64,000 nucleotides of DNA, taken from positions 434,001-498,000 of the forward strand of contig NC_020813.1 in the NCBI RefSeq assembly GCF_000348725.1, written 5' to 3'. Positions 7,595-16,136 of the stretch are shown one piece after another (within the stretch, counting starts at the first letter, position 1; every line of letters begins with the position of its first letter). The position numbers were made by a program, and so were the translations under genes. Origin of the DNA: Pseudobdellovibrio exovorus JSS (GTDB taxonomy: Bacteria > Bdellovibrionota > Bdellovibrionia > Bdellovibrionales > Bdellovibrionaceae). The notes below the pieces were generated by a model. That model ran no database searches. It saw only the letters and a program-made list of their open reading frames with translations, and was not told the origin of the DNA.

Positions 7595-8263
7595 ATGTCA
7601 CAGATAAAATTGTCTAATAGTTGGCTTGAGTACTTAAAAGGTGAATTCGAGAAAGAGCATATGAAAAAGCTCAAACTTTTTCTGACTCAACAATATCAAA
7701 ATAAAAAAATCATCTTTCCTGCTACACAAAATTATTTTCGCGCTCTGGATCTTGTAGATGTGAAAAAAGTCAGAGTGGTTATTCTAGGGCAAGATCCCTA
7801 TCATGGAGTGGGACAAGCCCATGGCTTGAGTTTTTCAGTTCCTGAAGGTGTGCCTTTCCCACCCTCTTTACAAAATATTTTCAAAGAATTAAAAGAAGAT
7901 TTGAAAATTGATTTGCCGAAATCTGGGGACCTGACTCGTTGGGCAGAACAAGGCGTGCTGTTGCTGAACAGTGTACTTACTGTAGAAAAAGACAAAGCGG
8001 CGTCTCATCAAAATCAAGGATGGGAACTTTTCACAGACAAAATCATTTCTGTCATCAATGAAGAGTGTGACCATGTGGTCTTTGTTTTATGGGGAGCCTA
8101 CGCTCAGAAAAAAGCGGCTTTTGTCGATAAGAAAAAGCATCTGGTCCTTGCGAGTCCGCATCCGTCGCCTCTTTCAGCCCATCGGGGCTTCTTTGGCACA
8201 CGACCTTTTTCGAAGGCGAATGCATGGCTTAAGTCTAAAGGTAAAGAGCCGATTCAATGGTAG
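7595..8263 (+). CDS. ung: Uracil-DNA glycosylase, family 1
   Basis: A 222-residue family 1 UDG that excises uracil from DNA to start base-excision repair. The water-activating motif ILGQDPYHG includes the catalytic Asp, LLLNSVLTV follows, and the DNA-intercalating loop HPSPLSAHRGFFG carries the catalytic His. Length matches E. coli Ung (229). There is no clear Shine-Dalgarno before ATG 7595. TATATT/TATATTA sequences lie 10-16 nt upstream, so transcription may start very near the ATG, as at lexA. It is preceded by a 153-bp gap and appears monocistronic. Confidence 0.96.
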   Translation: MSQIKLSNSWLEYLKGEFEKEHMKKLKLFLTQQYQNKKIIFPATQNYFRALDLVDVKKVRVVILGQDPYHGVGQAHGLSFSVPEGVPFPPSLQNIFKELKEDLKIDLPKSGDLTRWAEQGVLLLNSVLTVEKDKAASHQNQGWELFTDKIISVINEECDHVVFVLWGAYAQKKAAFVDKKKHLVLASPHPSPLSAHRGFFGTRPFSKANAWLKSKGKEPIQW

Positions 8264-8311
8264 GGCATTCCTAGACTACTCAGTGCTGACGTAAATGATT
8301 AAGATGAGCCC

Positions 8312-8848
8312 ATGAAAAAGAAGATAAGTTTTTTATTGGTGTTCTTGGTGGCCGGAGCAGCGCAAGCTGATCTTTCAAAATCAACAGTCTTTTCCCTTAA
8401 CACGATCTACATGGATCGCGACTACGATGACAATGGTGTGAAATCGAAACTGAAAATGACAGATACGGATTTTCGCTTGATGCGTGTAGAAAAAGGTTGG
8501 GCTTATGGTGCTATTTACTCGCTGTCCTCAAACGACTCTTCGGATGCTCAACGTAACAGTGCTGGATTGTCTTTAGGTTATTATTCTCAGAAAGATTTCT
8601 TTATCAATTTGCATTACTACTTAACCAGTAAATATAAAGCAGGTGCTTTAGAGTACACTAAAGGTAATGGGTATGAAGTGGATGTGGGCATGTTGTCCAA
8701 AGTGACCTCCAGTGTTTACATCGGTCTTTTGATGGCACTCAAAAACTTTTCGTACTCAGAGCAAACAGTTAGCGGTGTTACGAGTTCGGCCAGTGCAACT
8801 CATAGGGAAGTGATTCCGATGTTCACTTTCGCCATCGCCTTTATGTAA
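8312..8848 (+). CDS. Exported small beta-barrel-like protein
   Basis: A 178-residue protein with a cleavable signal peptide (MKKKISFLLVFLVAGAAQA, cut before DLS). The mature part alternates polar and aromatic residues (FSLNTIYMD, YGAIYSLSS, AGLSLGYYS, FFINLHYYL, VYIGLLMAL) and ends near FAIAFM. This is the pattern of an outer-membrane beta-barrel of about eight strands. No specific family was recognised. It lies 48 nt downstream of ung on the same strand. Confidence 0.6.
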   Translation: MKKKISFLLVFLVAGAAQADLSKSTVFSLNTIYMDRDYDDNGVKSKLKMTDTDFRLMRVEKGWAYGAIYSLSSNDSSDAQRNSAGLSLGYYSQKDFFINLHYYLTSKYKAGALEYTKGNGYEVDVGMLSKVTSSVYIGLLMALKNFSYSEQTVSGVTSSASATHREVIPMFTFAIAFM

Positions 8849-8875
8849 TTGCGTCTTTAAATTAATAGTGAATAC

Positions 8876-10714
8876 CTAGCGATTATTGAGGCTGAGTTCT
8901 TGTAACTCGGCCTCTTTTTTTTCTAGGTTTTCCATATGCTCTAATAGGATTTCTTCCGTTTGATTGATCTGCTGAGAGACTCCTGAAGATTCGATAGCAA
9001 TCTGTTGGGCCTGCGCCCCTTGTGCGGTTAAGAGCTGATTGTTCAGCTCTTCGAGCTTCTTATTTAAATTGAATAAAATCTCTTCTGTTTTCAAAATCTT
9101 TCGCTGAAGTTCTTTGGCCTCTGAAGAGAGTTTCTTCTGCTGTTCTTTATAGTTAAACTTGGCTTCAGGCTTACTTGTGGTTGGGGACGTGGCTTTCGCA
9201 GCTTCTGCGGCATTGGCGGCAAAGCGCTCTTTGAGGGCGCCTTTTTCCAAACTCCACAAATAGTCTTCATAGCTTCCAGGGTAGATTTCAACAAAGCCAT
9301 CACGAATTTCGATAATACGTGTGGCGACTTTATTGATAAAGCTGCGATCATGGCTGACGACAACCAGCGTGCCTTTGAATTCCGTCAGAGCAACGGCTAA
9401 AGCTTGAACTGTATCGAAATCTAAATGATTTGTCGGTTCATCCATCAGCAGAAATGGTTTTCTTTGCAGCAGAATTTGCCCTAGGGCCACGCGGGTTTTT
9501 TCTCCGCCTGAGAGCACTTTGATTTTTTTGTGAATATCATCACCTGAAAATAATAAAGAGCCGGCGATATTCAAGATCTCTTGTGCTGTGGTGTCGTGAT
9601 AGGCCTTTCTTTGCAAAGAATCCAAGATGGTGTCTTCAGCAAGAAGCTCTTCGGTCAAGTGCTGAGCAAAGTAAGACAACGAGACATTGTGTCCGAGTTT
9701 GTGTTCACCACTTAATAGCGGCAGGCGTTCCGCAATGGATTTTAAAAGAGTGGATTTTCCGGCCCCGTTATAACCTACGACTCCGAAACGATTTCCCCGT
9801 TCAAACGAGAGATTGACGTTTCTTAGAACACAGTGATCACCATAACCTAAGTTGGCTTCACGTAAAGAAGCGACCTCTTTACCTGTGGCAATAGGCTCTG
9901 GCATGTGAATACGCGTGCGCACAGGCAGAGCTTTGATTTCAATCGGCTGCATTTTTTCTAATTGTTTCAAACGGCTTTGTGCCTGCTTTGCCTTAGTGGC
10001 CTTTGCGCGGAAGCGATCGACGAATGACTGCAAATGCTTACGTTTCACTTCTTGGTTTGCCGCTTGCTGGGCTTCCAATTGGCGCCACTCTTCTTTTTGC
10101 TCAAAGTAGTCATCAATATGGCCGGGGAATTTGACGATGTTACCGCTTTCGACCTCGAGTGTGTGTTCTGTGGTTCTTCTGAGGAACTCACGGTCGTGGG
10201 AAATCAGTAAGAAAGCGCCTTTGTAGTCTTGTAGAAATTGCTCTAGGGCCAAGATGCTTTCAAGGTCCAAGAAGTTCGTGGGCTCATCCAGTAACATCAG
10301 GTCAGGCTCAAGACCGATCAGATAGACGAGCTTCATGCGCATGCGATACCCGCCACTGAGCTCAGTTAAAGGGCGCTGGAAGTGCTGTTCTGTGAGGCCG
10401 ATACTTTTACCGATCTGTTTGAGGTCCCAGATAGGCTTAATGCACTTTTCCGCGAGGTACTCTTCCGCCACTTGATTAAGCGTCCAATCGGACTCTTGTT
10501 CCAAGTAGCCAATTCTGAGGTTATGGGCTTTTGTGACCTCGCCTGAATCTAGGGTTTCTTCGCCGGCAAGGACCTTAAAAAGTGTGGTTTTTCCTGCACC
10601 ATTTGGGCCAATAACGCCAATGTGTTCATTCTCGTTCACCGAGAACTGAGCCTGATCAAAAAGCAGCTTTGACCCGTATTGTTTAGATGCATTGTAAAGT
10701 TGAAGAAGATTCAT
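8876..10714 (-). CDS. ABC-F family ATPase (YheS/Uup-like)
   Basis: A soluble tandem ABC ATPase of 612 residues without membrane segments, the ABC-F architecture. Domain 1 has Walker A GPNGAGKT, signature LSGGYRMR and Walker B LMLLDEPTNFLD. Domain 2 has GYNGAGKS, LSGGEKTR and FLLMDEPTNHLD. A charged linker of about 80 residues (EWRQLEAQQAANQEVKRKHLQ) joins them, as expected for the P-site tRNA-interaction motif. The last 100 residues form a coiled coil (EILFNLNKKLEELNNQLL). ABC-F proteins rescue or tune ribosomes and some give antibiotic resistance. The subgroup is uncertain; length and tail fit YheS or Uup. Confidence 0.93.
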   Translation of the reverse strand: MNLLQLYNASKQYGSKLLFDQAQFSVNENEHIGVIGPNGAGKTTLFKVLAGEETLDSGEVTKAHNLRIGYLEQESDWTLNQVAEEYLAEKCIKPIWDLKQIGKSIGLTEQHFQRPLTELSGGYRMRMKLVYLIGLEPDLMLLDEPTNFLDLESILALEQFLQDYKGAFLLISHDREFLRRTTEHTLEVESGNIVKFPGHIDDYFEQKEEWRQLEAQQAANQEVKRKHLQSFVDRFRAKATKAKQAQSRLKQLEKMQPIEIKALPVRTRIHMPEPIATGKEVASLREANLGYGDHCVLRNVNLSFERGNRFGVVGYNGAGKSTLLKSIAERLPLLSGEHKLGHNVSLSYFAQHLTEELLAEDTILDSLQRKAYHDTTAQEILNIAGSLLFSGDDIHKKIKVLSGGEKTRVALGQILLQRKPFLLMDEPTNHLDFDTVQALAVALTEFKGTLVVVSHDRSFINKVATRIIEIRDGFVEIYPGSYEDYLWSLEKGALKERFAANAAEAAKATSPTTSKPEAKFNYKEQQKKLSSEAKELQRKILKTEEILFNLNKKLEELNNQLLTAQGAQAQQIAIESSGVSQQINQTEEILLEHMENLEKKEAELQELSLNNR

Positions 10715-10761
10715 TCCTGTGCCATTCTACCGCAGAAACTAAATACAACAAAGGATCTGAT

Positions 10762-12342
10762 ATGAAAACATTATTAATATCATTGGTAGCTTTAGCTTCC
10801 GTTAAGGCTTTTGCTGCACAAAATTTTGTCTTTTGTATGGAAGGCTCGCCTTCATCATTCAACCCGCAATTGGTTACAGACGGGGTGAGTATGAATTCTA
10901 GCGCCCAAACCGTATTCAATCGCTTGGTTGAATTCAAGTACGGCTCTACAGAAATCGAACCAGGTTTAGCTGAGTCATGGACCGTGTCTAAGGATAAAAA
11001 GACCTACACGTTCAAATTAAGAAAAAATGTACCATTCCACTCAAACGCTTTCTTTAAGCCTACGCGTACATTCAATGCGGATGACGTGCTTTACACGTTC
11101 AAATCGCAGTTGGACAAAAAGCATCCATTAACAGTGCCTGCAGCCAATTATGAGTACTTCCACTCAATGGAATTAGATCAGTTGATTACTGATGTTAAAA
11201 AAGTAGATGACCATACTGTGGTTTTCACTTTGAGTCGTCCAGAAGCTCCATTCTTGGCTAACTTAGCGATGGATTTTGCCAGCATTATGTCTGAAGAGTA
11301 CGCGCAGTCATTGGTTAAATCAGGCCGTGGTTTGAAAACTTTAGAAACAGCTCCGGTTGGAACGGGTCCATTTGTTTTCAGATCTTACCAAAAAGACTCA
11401 GTGGTTCGCTACCGTGGGTTTGATGAGTACTACAAAGGTAAACCAAAAATTGAAAACTTAATATACGTGATCGTAACAGACTCAACAGTTCGTCTACAAA
11501 AGATGAAATCAGGTGAGTGTCACGTTATGAGCGAACCACAACCACAAGATATTGACCAAATCAATGCAGCTAAAAATATCAAATTAGTTTCGACTGAAGG
11601 GTTGAATGTTTCTTATCTTGCTTTCAATACTCAAAAGAAACCTTTTGATAATTTGAAAGTACGTGAAGCGATCTCATTAGCGTTTAATCAAAAATCATAC
11701 ATTGATATTATCTACAGATCACAAGGTGTGGCGGCGAAGAACCCAATTCCTCCAACAATCTGGTCTTACAATAAATCAATTCCTTCACACGAGTACAATG
11801 TTGAAAAAGCTAAAAAGCTTTTAGCAGAGGCTGGTTATGCTAAAGGTTTTGACACTGAGTTGTGGACATTGCCAGTGTCTCGCGCCTATTTGCCAAATGG
11901 TAAAAAGTTAGGTGAGTTGATGCAGGCCGATTTAGCGAAAATCGGTATCAAAGCAAAACTAGTCACTTACGACTGGCCAATCTACTTAGAAAAATCTCGT
12001 CGTGGTGAACACCAGATGTTGCAATTGGGTTGGAACGGTGACAACGGCGATCCAGATAACTTTATGAACGTTCTATTGGGTTGTGCTGCTGTAAAAACGG
12101 GAAGTAACAATGCTCGTTGGTGTGATAAAGAATTTGATTCTTTGATGATCAAAGCCAAAGAAGACTCAAATCAAAAAGTGCGTACAGGCTTTTATGAAAA
12201 AGCACAGGTCATTTTTAACAAACAAAAACCATGGTACACAATCGCTCATTCAAGATTGAATCGTGTTATCTCAGATAAAGTTGTGGGTTATAAAATCGAT
12301 CCATTCGGCCACGAGAACTTCTACAGTGTCGATCTTAAATAA
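10762..12342 (+). CDS. dppA: Dipeptide/oligopeptide ABC transporter binding protein
   Basis: A periplasmic family 5 extracellular solute-binding protein of 526 residues, DppA/SapA type. The signal peptide is MKTLLISLVALASVKAFA. Family blocks include LAESWTVSKDKKTYTFKLR, the GTGPFVF motif and the KVREAISLAFNQ lobe-hinge segment. ATG 10762 has an AAAGGA Shine-Dalgarno 6 nt upstream; the open frame reaches further upstream but that extension runs into the divergent ABC-F gene. The downstream permease gene overlaps its 3' end by 17 nt. It probably delivers di- or oligopeptides, suiting a bacterium that lives on protein hydrolysates. Confidence 0.93.
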   Translation: MKTLLISLVALASVKAFAAQNFVFCMEGSPSSFNPQLVTDGVSMNSSAQTVFNRLVEFKYGSTEIEPGLAESWTVSKDKKTYTFKLRKNVPFHSNAFFKPTRTFNADDVLYTFKSQLDKKHPLTVPAANYEYFHSMELDQLITDVKKVDDHTVVFTLSRPEAPFLANLAMDFASIMSEEYAQSLVKSGRGLKTLETAPVGTGPFVFRSYQKDSVVRYRGFDEYYKGKPKIENLIYVIVTDSTVRLQKMKSGECHVMSEPQPQDIDQINAAKNIKLVSTEGLNVSYLAFNTQKKPFDNLKVREAISLAFNQKSYIDIIYRSQGVAAKNPIPPTIWSYNKSIPSHEYNVEKAKKLLAEAGYAKGFDTELWTLPVSRAYLPNGKKLGELMQADLAKIGIKAKLVTYDWPIYLEKSRRGEHQMLQLGWNGDNGDPDNFMNVLLGCAAVKTGSNNARWCDKEFDSLMIKAKEDSNQKVRTGFYEKAQVIFNKQKPWYTIAHSRLNRVISDKVVGYKIDPFGHENFYSVDLK

Positions 12343-13330
12343 GTTTTTAAAATTACTTTTTTCATTTCTATTTTTAAGTCTGATGAGTTTTTCGATCATC
12401 AGACTTATTCCGGGTGATCCAGTACAGAATCTGATTGGCGAGCGTGGAGCTTCTGAAGAGCGCATAGCCGAAATGAAAAAGAACCTAGGTTTAGACAAAT
12501 CTGTCGTTGAGCAATACCTGATTTTCACTGGTAATGCTTTACGTGGCGAGTTTGGTGAATCGATTGTTTCTAAACAGCCGATCATTAGCGAGTTTAAAGT
12601 TCTTTGGCCGGCAACGTTTGAGTTGGCTTTCTTTGCTATTCTTTGGTCAGCAATTGTCGGGATGATTCTAGGGGTTTTAGCGGCGGTGAAGCGTAATTCG
12701 ATTTGGGATTACGGAGCGGTGAGCTTGTCTACTGTGGGATTTGCCATGCCGATCTTCTGGTGGGCCTTGATCATTATCTTTTTCTTTGCTGTCAGTTTGG
12801 GGTGGTTCCCAGTTTCAGGTCGTATCGGTTTTGAATACGATGTGCCTTATCGAACAGGTTTCTTCTTAATTGATTCTTTATTGTCTGACGACAAAATGTC
12901 TTTCTTTTCGGCGTTGAAACACTTGGTTTTGCCAGCTTTTGTTTTGGGTACGATTTCTTTGGCCTTGATCGTACGTGTAACGCGTTCGTCGTTTATTGAT
13001 ATTCAAAAAGAAGATTATATCCGTACAGCCCGCGCTAAAGGCTTGAAGCCCTACCAAGTGATTTTCAAACACATTTTTAAGAATGCACTTCCGCAAATTT
13101 TAACGGCGTTAGGATTGGCTTTCGGACAGCTTCTAACGGGTGCGATTATGACCGAAACGATCTTTTCTTGGCCGGGCCTAGGGCGCTGGCTTATTAAAAG
13201 TATCGAGGCCCGTGACTATCCAGCGGTACAAGCAGGACTTTTTTATTCTATGTTGATCATCATCGTTATTAACTTATTAACAGACGAAGTTATTAAGTTA
13301 GTAAATCCAAAACTAAAAGAGAGTCTGTAA
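12326..13330 (+). CDS. dppB: Peptide ABC transporter permease, DppB type
   Basis: An inner-membrane permease of about 334 residues. The N-terminus (KFLKLLFSFLFL... RLIPGDPV) and the EAA-like loop (DYIRTARAKGLKP) are typical of DppB/OppB. About six membrane helices are visible. The chosen start is GTG 12326, which overlaps the end of dppA by 17 nt and gives the usual short cytoplasmic N-terminus. The open frame extends upstream into dppA without family similarity. It pairs with the DppC-type permease that follows with a 1-nt overlap. Confidence 0.92.
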   Translation: MSILNKFLKLLFSFLFLSLMSFSIIRLIPGDPVQNLIGERGASEERIAEMKKNLGLDKSVVEQYLIFTGNALRGEFGESIVSKQPIISEFKVLWPATFELAFFAILWSAIVGMILGVLAAVKRNSIWDYGAVSLSTVGFAMPIFWWALIIIFFFAVSLGWFPVSGRIGFEYDVPYRTGFFLIDSLLSDDKMSFFSALKHLVLPAFVLGTISLALIVRVTRSSFIDIQKEDYIRTARAKGLKPYQVIFKHIFKNALPQILTALGLAFGQLLTGAIMTETIFSWPGLGRWLIKSIEARDYPAVQAGLFYSMLIIIVINLLTDEVIKLVNPKLKESL

Positions 13331-14154
13331 TGAAAAAACTTTTTAAGAACAGAAGTTTTTTGATTGGCTTCAGTTTATTTTCATTTTTTGTTTTTGTAGC
13401 CGTGGTTGCTGTTTTTTGGACTCCTTACAGTTACCAAGAGGTTTTTGACGGAGCCTCTTTATTGCCACCTTCGACTCAGTTTTGGTTGGGTACAGATGAT
13501 TTAGGGCGTGATTTGCTCAGCCGTCTTTTGGTTGGAGCCCAGTTGTCTTTGGGTATTGGCGTATTGGTCGGTGGAATCTCGATCGTTATCGGGGCTTCTT
13601 TAGGTGTGATTTCAGGTTACTTCGGTGGCCGCGTGGATCAGACCATCGTTCAAATCATGAGTGCCATTCAAGCGATGCCAAGTTTACTTTTGGCTTTATT
13701 TGTTGTGGCGGTTTTAGGTGGGGGTGTTTTAAATACAATCCTCAGCGTGACCTTGGTGTCGATTCCTTTGATGTACCGATTGGTTCGGAGTGCCGCCCTA
13801 GTAGAATCTAGCAAGGACTATGTGGTTTCAGCCCGAGCCTTAGGTGCTTCAAACTTCCGTATTATCAAATCGCATATTTTTCCAAACTGTACGACGCCTA
13901 TTTTGGTTCAGACCGCGGTCTGTTGTAGTGAGGCTATTTTAAATACAGCAGCGTTAGGATTCTTGGGTTTGGGTATTCCGGCTCCGTATCCTGAGTGGGG
14001 CACAATGCTCAGTGATGCGAAGACATTTATTCAAACGGCTCCACAGTTGATGACAATGCCGGGTATCTGCTTATTGTTATTAATTCTTTCGACGCAGTTG
14101 ATGAGTGATGGATTGCGCGATCAATTAGACCCTAAACTAAGAGGTCGCTCTTAA
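13330..14154 (+). CDS. dppC: Peptide ABC transporter permease, DppC type
   Basis: A 274-residue inner-membrane permease. The DppC landmarks LGTDDLGRDLLSRLLVGAQ, then GYFGGRVD, the EAA-type loop YVVSARALGASNFRII and the FLGLGIPAPYPEWGTML block are all present. The start ATG shares its A with the dppB stop TAATG. It completes a binding protein plus two-permease set. No ATPase gene (DppD or DppF) follows. Instead a hairpin terminator and convergent genes close the operon, so the ATPase must be encoded elsewhere or shared. Confidence 0.93.
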   Translation: MKKLFKNRSFLIGFSLFSFFVFVAVVAVFWTPYSYQEVFDGASLLPPSTQFWLGTDDLGRDLLSRLLVGAQLSLGIGVLVGGISIVIGASLGVISGYFGGRVDQTIVQIMSAIQAMPSLLLALFVVAVLGGGVLNTILSVTLVSIPLMYRLVRSAALVESSKDYVVSARALGASNFRIIKSHIFPNCTTPILVQTAVCCSEAILNTAALGFLGLGIPAPYPEWGTMLSDAKTFIQTAPQLMTMPGICLLLLILSTQLMSDGLRDQLDPKLRGRS

Positions 14155-14170
14155 AGAGCTAAGGACTGAG

Positions 14171-14191
14171 GGAGCCCATGGGGCTCCTTTT
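14171..14191 (+). terminator. Rho-independent terminator after dppC
   Basis: GGAGCCC-ATG-GGGCTCC forms a perfect 7-bp stem with a 3-nt loop, followed by TTTT. It lies 16 nt after the dppC stop. Confidence 0.8.
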
Positions 14192-14194
14192 CGT

Positions 14195-14470
14195 TTAGCT
14201 AGCGGATCTTCCTTCGATTCCTACGAACTGTAATCCTGATATATATTTTCCATCTATAAACGAGCTATGGGTCACATAGGCCAACATACGAATGCTTTCA
14301 TCTTTTTCATTTTTATAAACCAACGAGACATATTTTTTTTGTGGTAAGGCGAAGTCGGTGCTGATGCCAGCTCCCATGCGTGAGAAGTTCAGCATCAGGG
14401 ATTTAACAGCTTTGCCATTCAACAACAGGACGCACGGAGAGTGTAAATCAACTCGTTTAAATTTTCGCAT
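14195..14470 (-). CDS. PilZ-domain protein (c-di-GMP receptor candidate)
   Basis: A 91-residue protein that is essentially a lone PilZ domain. The N-terminal basic RKFKR matches the RxxxR motif and NFSRMGAG the D/N-x-S-x-x-G motif, the two c-di-GMP contacts. The rest gives short beta-strands (KYVSLVYKN, IRMLAYVTH, ISGLQFVGI). Such proteins couple c-di-GMP to motility, surface behaviour or enzyme activity. It converges with the dpp operon and does not obviously share a transcript with its neighbours. Confidence 0.85.
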   Translation of the reverse strand: MRKFKRVDLHSPCVLLLNGKAVKSLMLNFSRMGAGISTDFALPQKKYVSLVYKNEKDESIRMLAYVTHSSFIDGKYISGLQFVGIEGRSAS

Positions 14471-14584
14471 ATCCAGATGTATTGCAATCCGTATTCACAG
14501 GTCCACTTAAGTATAGGCGTTATGAGCGTATCAAATCAGGACTGCGATGTAAGGTTAGGCAGAGGGCGGAAAAATCTTATACAG

Positions 14585-14803
14585 CTAGTAAGGACAGTGG
14601 CGGCAGCCATTGTCACAGCAATAACCACGTCTTTTGAGGTAGTCGGCTGTAAAAACGTAAAGACCATTAGTATCTATGTAATAGTCTTTTTCTGGAATCA
14701 GGGGAGTTTCAGGAGAGCTGTTATCGGGAGGAGCATTTTTTAAGTCGGTCCGAGGGGTGGAACCGACCTGTTTTTTGAAAATCTGGAAAAGTCGTTTAAT
14801 CAA
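14585..14803 (-). CDS. DUF5522-like small cysteine-rich protein
   Basis: A 72-residue protein ending in a conserved block: YYIDTNGLYVFTADYLKRRG then YCCDNGCRHCPY. The GYCCxxGCRHCPY ending and preceding Y-x-x-x-GLxVFT are what I recall for DUF5522, a short domain of unknown function. Four cysteines plus His suggest metal binding. The N-terminal 35 residues are polar and proline-rich. It starts 2 nt after the stop of the upstream exported-protein gene, so it is probably translationally coupled to it. Confidence 0.75.
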   Translation of the reverse strand: MIKRLFQIFKKQVGSTPRTDLKNAPPDNSSPETPLIPEKDYYIDTNGLYVFTADYLKRRGYCCDNGCRHCPY

Positions 14804-14805
14804 GA

Positions 14806-15351
14806 TTAAAGGATTGCCTTAGGCATTACTGGAAGCATGAATTCATTTTGTACAGAGAATACCGCTGTTGCAGATTCAAGTGTTTGGCTAGCAGAAGAAA
14901 TACCTTCAGCTGTGTAAGTAACAGTTCCGATAGAGTTCAAAACCATTTCACAAGTTGAGTTACTGAAGTCTTCAACAATGATTTCTTCGTTAAGACCTTG
15001 AGTCGTTCCGCGTGCGATATATTGTACAGAACATGGAGTTTGTTGGATATCTACGATCGCCAATTTAATTTGCAATGGAGCTGGCATCACTTGGATGCAC
15101 ATCATACCTGGGGCGCAACGAGGCATTGCCTTATTAACAACCAATAAAATTTCTTTTGCGCTCAATTTAACATTGGCACCAGTCACTGATTGAAAGCGAG
15201 GGTTGATCTGATTTAATGTTTTATCGATTGAAGAGACATTCAATTGAGCAAAGACATAAGCTTCGCCACTTTCTTGCATGCGGAAATTATTAGCAGCTTT
15301 AACATTGATAGCTGCAATGGTAACTAAAATTGAAATAAGAACTGACTTCAT
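14806..15351 (-). CDS. Exported protein of unknown function
   Basis: A protein of 181 residues starting at ATG 15351, where GGGGG lies 4 nt upstream and the signal peptide MKSVLISILVTIAAINVKA begins. The longer frame from 15378 adds nine residues without support. The mature part has four cysteines (in MPRCAPGMMC, TPCSV and STCEMV), probably two periplasmic disulfides, and reads as mostly beta-structured. No family recognised. The DUF5522-like gene follows immediately. Confidence 0.65.
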   Translation of the reverse strand: MKSVLISILVTIAAINVKAANNFRMQESGEAYVFAQLNVSSIDKTLNQINPRFQSVTGANVKLSAKEILLVVNKAMPRCAPGMMCIQVMPAPLQIKLAIVDIQQTPCSVQYIARGTTQGLNEEIIVEDFSNSTCEMVLNSIGTVTYTAEGISSASQTLESATAVFSVQNEFMLPVMPKAIL

Positions 15352-15584
15352 AAAACCCCCGACACCTAAGATCATCATTTGTAATGAAGTTTCCTATATC
15401 AAAGTCTGTGCCAAATTGAGCTTTGTTTTAAACGCAATAAAGTGCCGGAAAGCATAACCATCACGGATTTGGCGGTTCCAAAGTGAAATTTCAGTTTGAA
15501 TTTGGGAGTTTCTAAATGGAACTACGCTTATCGGAGTGGAACTGAACTCGTACGATTAACTCATAACAACAAGAGGAGCATCGA

Positions 15585-16022
15585 ATGAATCTTAAAAAAT
15601 TATTAGCTGAAGTTATAGGAACATCATGGTTGGTTCTAGGTGGATGTGGAGCCGCAGTTCTTGCCGCAGCATTTCCTGAAGTCGGAATTGGACTGCATGG
15701 CGTTTCGCTGGCTTTCGGTTTGACCGTTGTCACTATGGCCTATGCGATCGGCTCGGTTTCTGGCTGCCACTTGAATCCGGCAGTGACGATCGGTTTAGCA
15801 GCGGCAGGATTTGCACCTTTGGCTATCGGTTTAGGATTAACTTTAATCCACTTAGTTACAATTCCAGTGACGAACACATCGGTAAATCCCGCACGTAGTT
15901 TAGGGCCAGCAGTCTTTGTTGGTGGATGGGCATTACAGCAAGTATGGTTATTTTGGGTAGGGCCAATTGTGGGTGCGATTATCGGAGCTTGCGCTTACAA
16001 AGTAGTTCACTCAGAAAAATAA
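15585..16022 (+). CDS. Aquaporin Z-like protein with in-frame internal deletion
   Basis: A 145-residue MIP-family channel protein, far shorter than the usual 230 or so. The N-terminus matches AqpZ through helix 1, helix 2 and the first NPA (residues 64-66, [10 protein letters not shown]). Residue 72 onward then jumps to the region normally near residue 155 ([19 protein letters not shown]) and continues through the second NPA (101-103) and Arg104. About 85 residues covering helices 3-4 and the connecting loop are missing, with no frameshift. The filter residues Phe44, His89 and Arg104 remain. A good GAGGAG-type Shine-Dalgarno precedes the ATG. It may be a degraded gene, an assembly error or a minimal derivative; an intact channel is unlikely. 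Confidence 0.85.
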   Translation: MNLKKLLAEVIGTSWLVLGGCGAAVLAAAFPEVGIGLHGVSLAFGLTVVTMAYAIGSVSGCHLNPAVTIGLAAAGFAPLAIGLGLTLIHLVTIPVTNTSVNPARSLGPAVFVGGWALQQVWLFWVGPIVGAIIGACAYKVVHSEK

Positions 16023-16081
16023 TTTAAAGACAGCAGATTCAATTTAAAAAAGATTCTATAAAAAATTGAATGACTAGAAAT

Positions 16082-16110
16082 AAAAAAGCCCTCGTAAAGA
16101 GGGCTTTTTT
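16082..16110. terminator. Bidirectional terminator between the aquaporin gene and icd
   Basis: AAAAAAGCCCTC-GTAAA-GAGGGCTTTTTT: a 12-bp arm including the A/T tails, with a U-tract on both strands. It serves both convergent genes. Confidence 0.92.
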
Positions 16111-16136
16111 ATTGGTTCATGATGAACGCAACTTAC

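Noticed and set aside
10687-10761. Longer start for the peptide-binding protein
   Set aside because: The added 25 residues overlap the divergent ABC-F gene and precede a perfect signal peptide with its own Shine-Dalgarno at ATG 10762.
14477-14743. 88-residue plus-strand frame opposite the DUF5522-like gene
   Set aside because: It is antisense to a gene with a recognisable conserved ending and has no family similarity.
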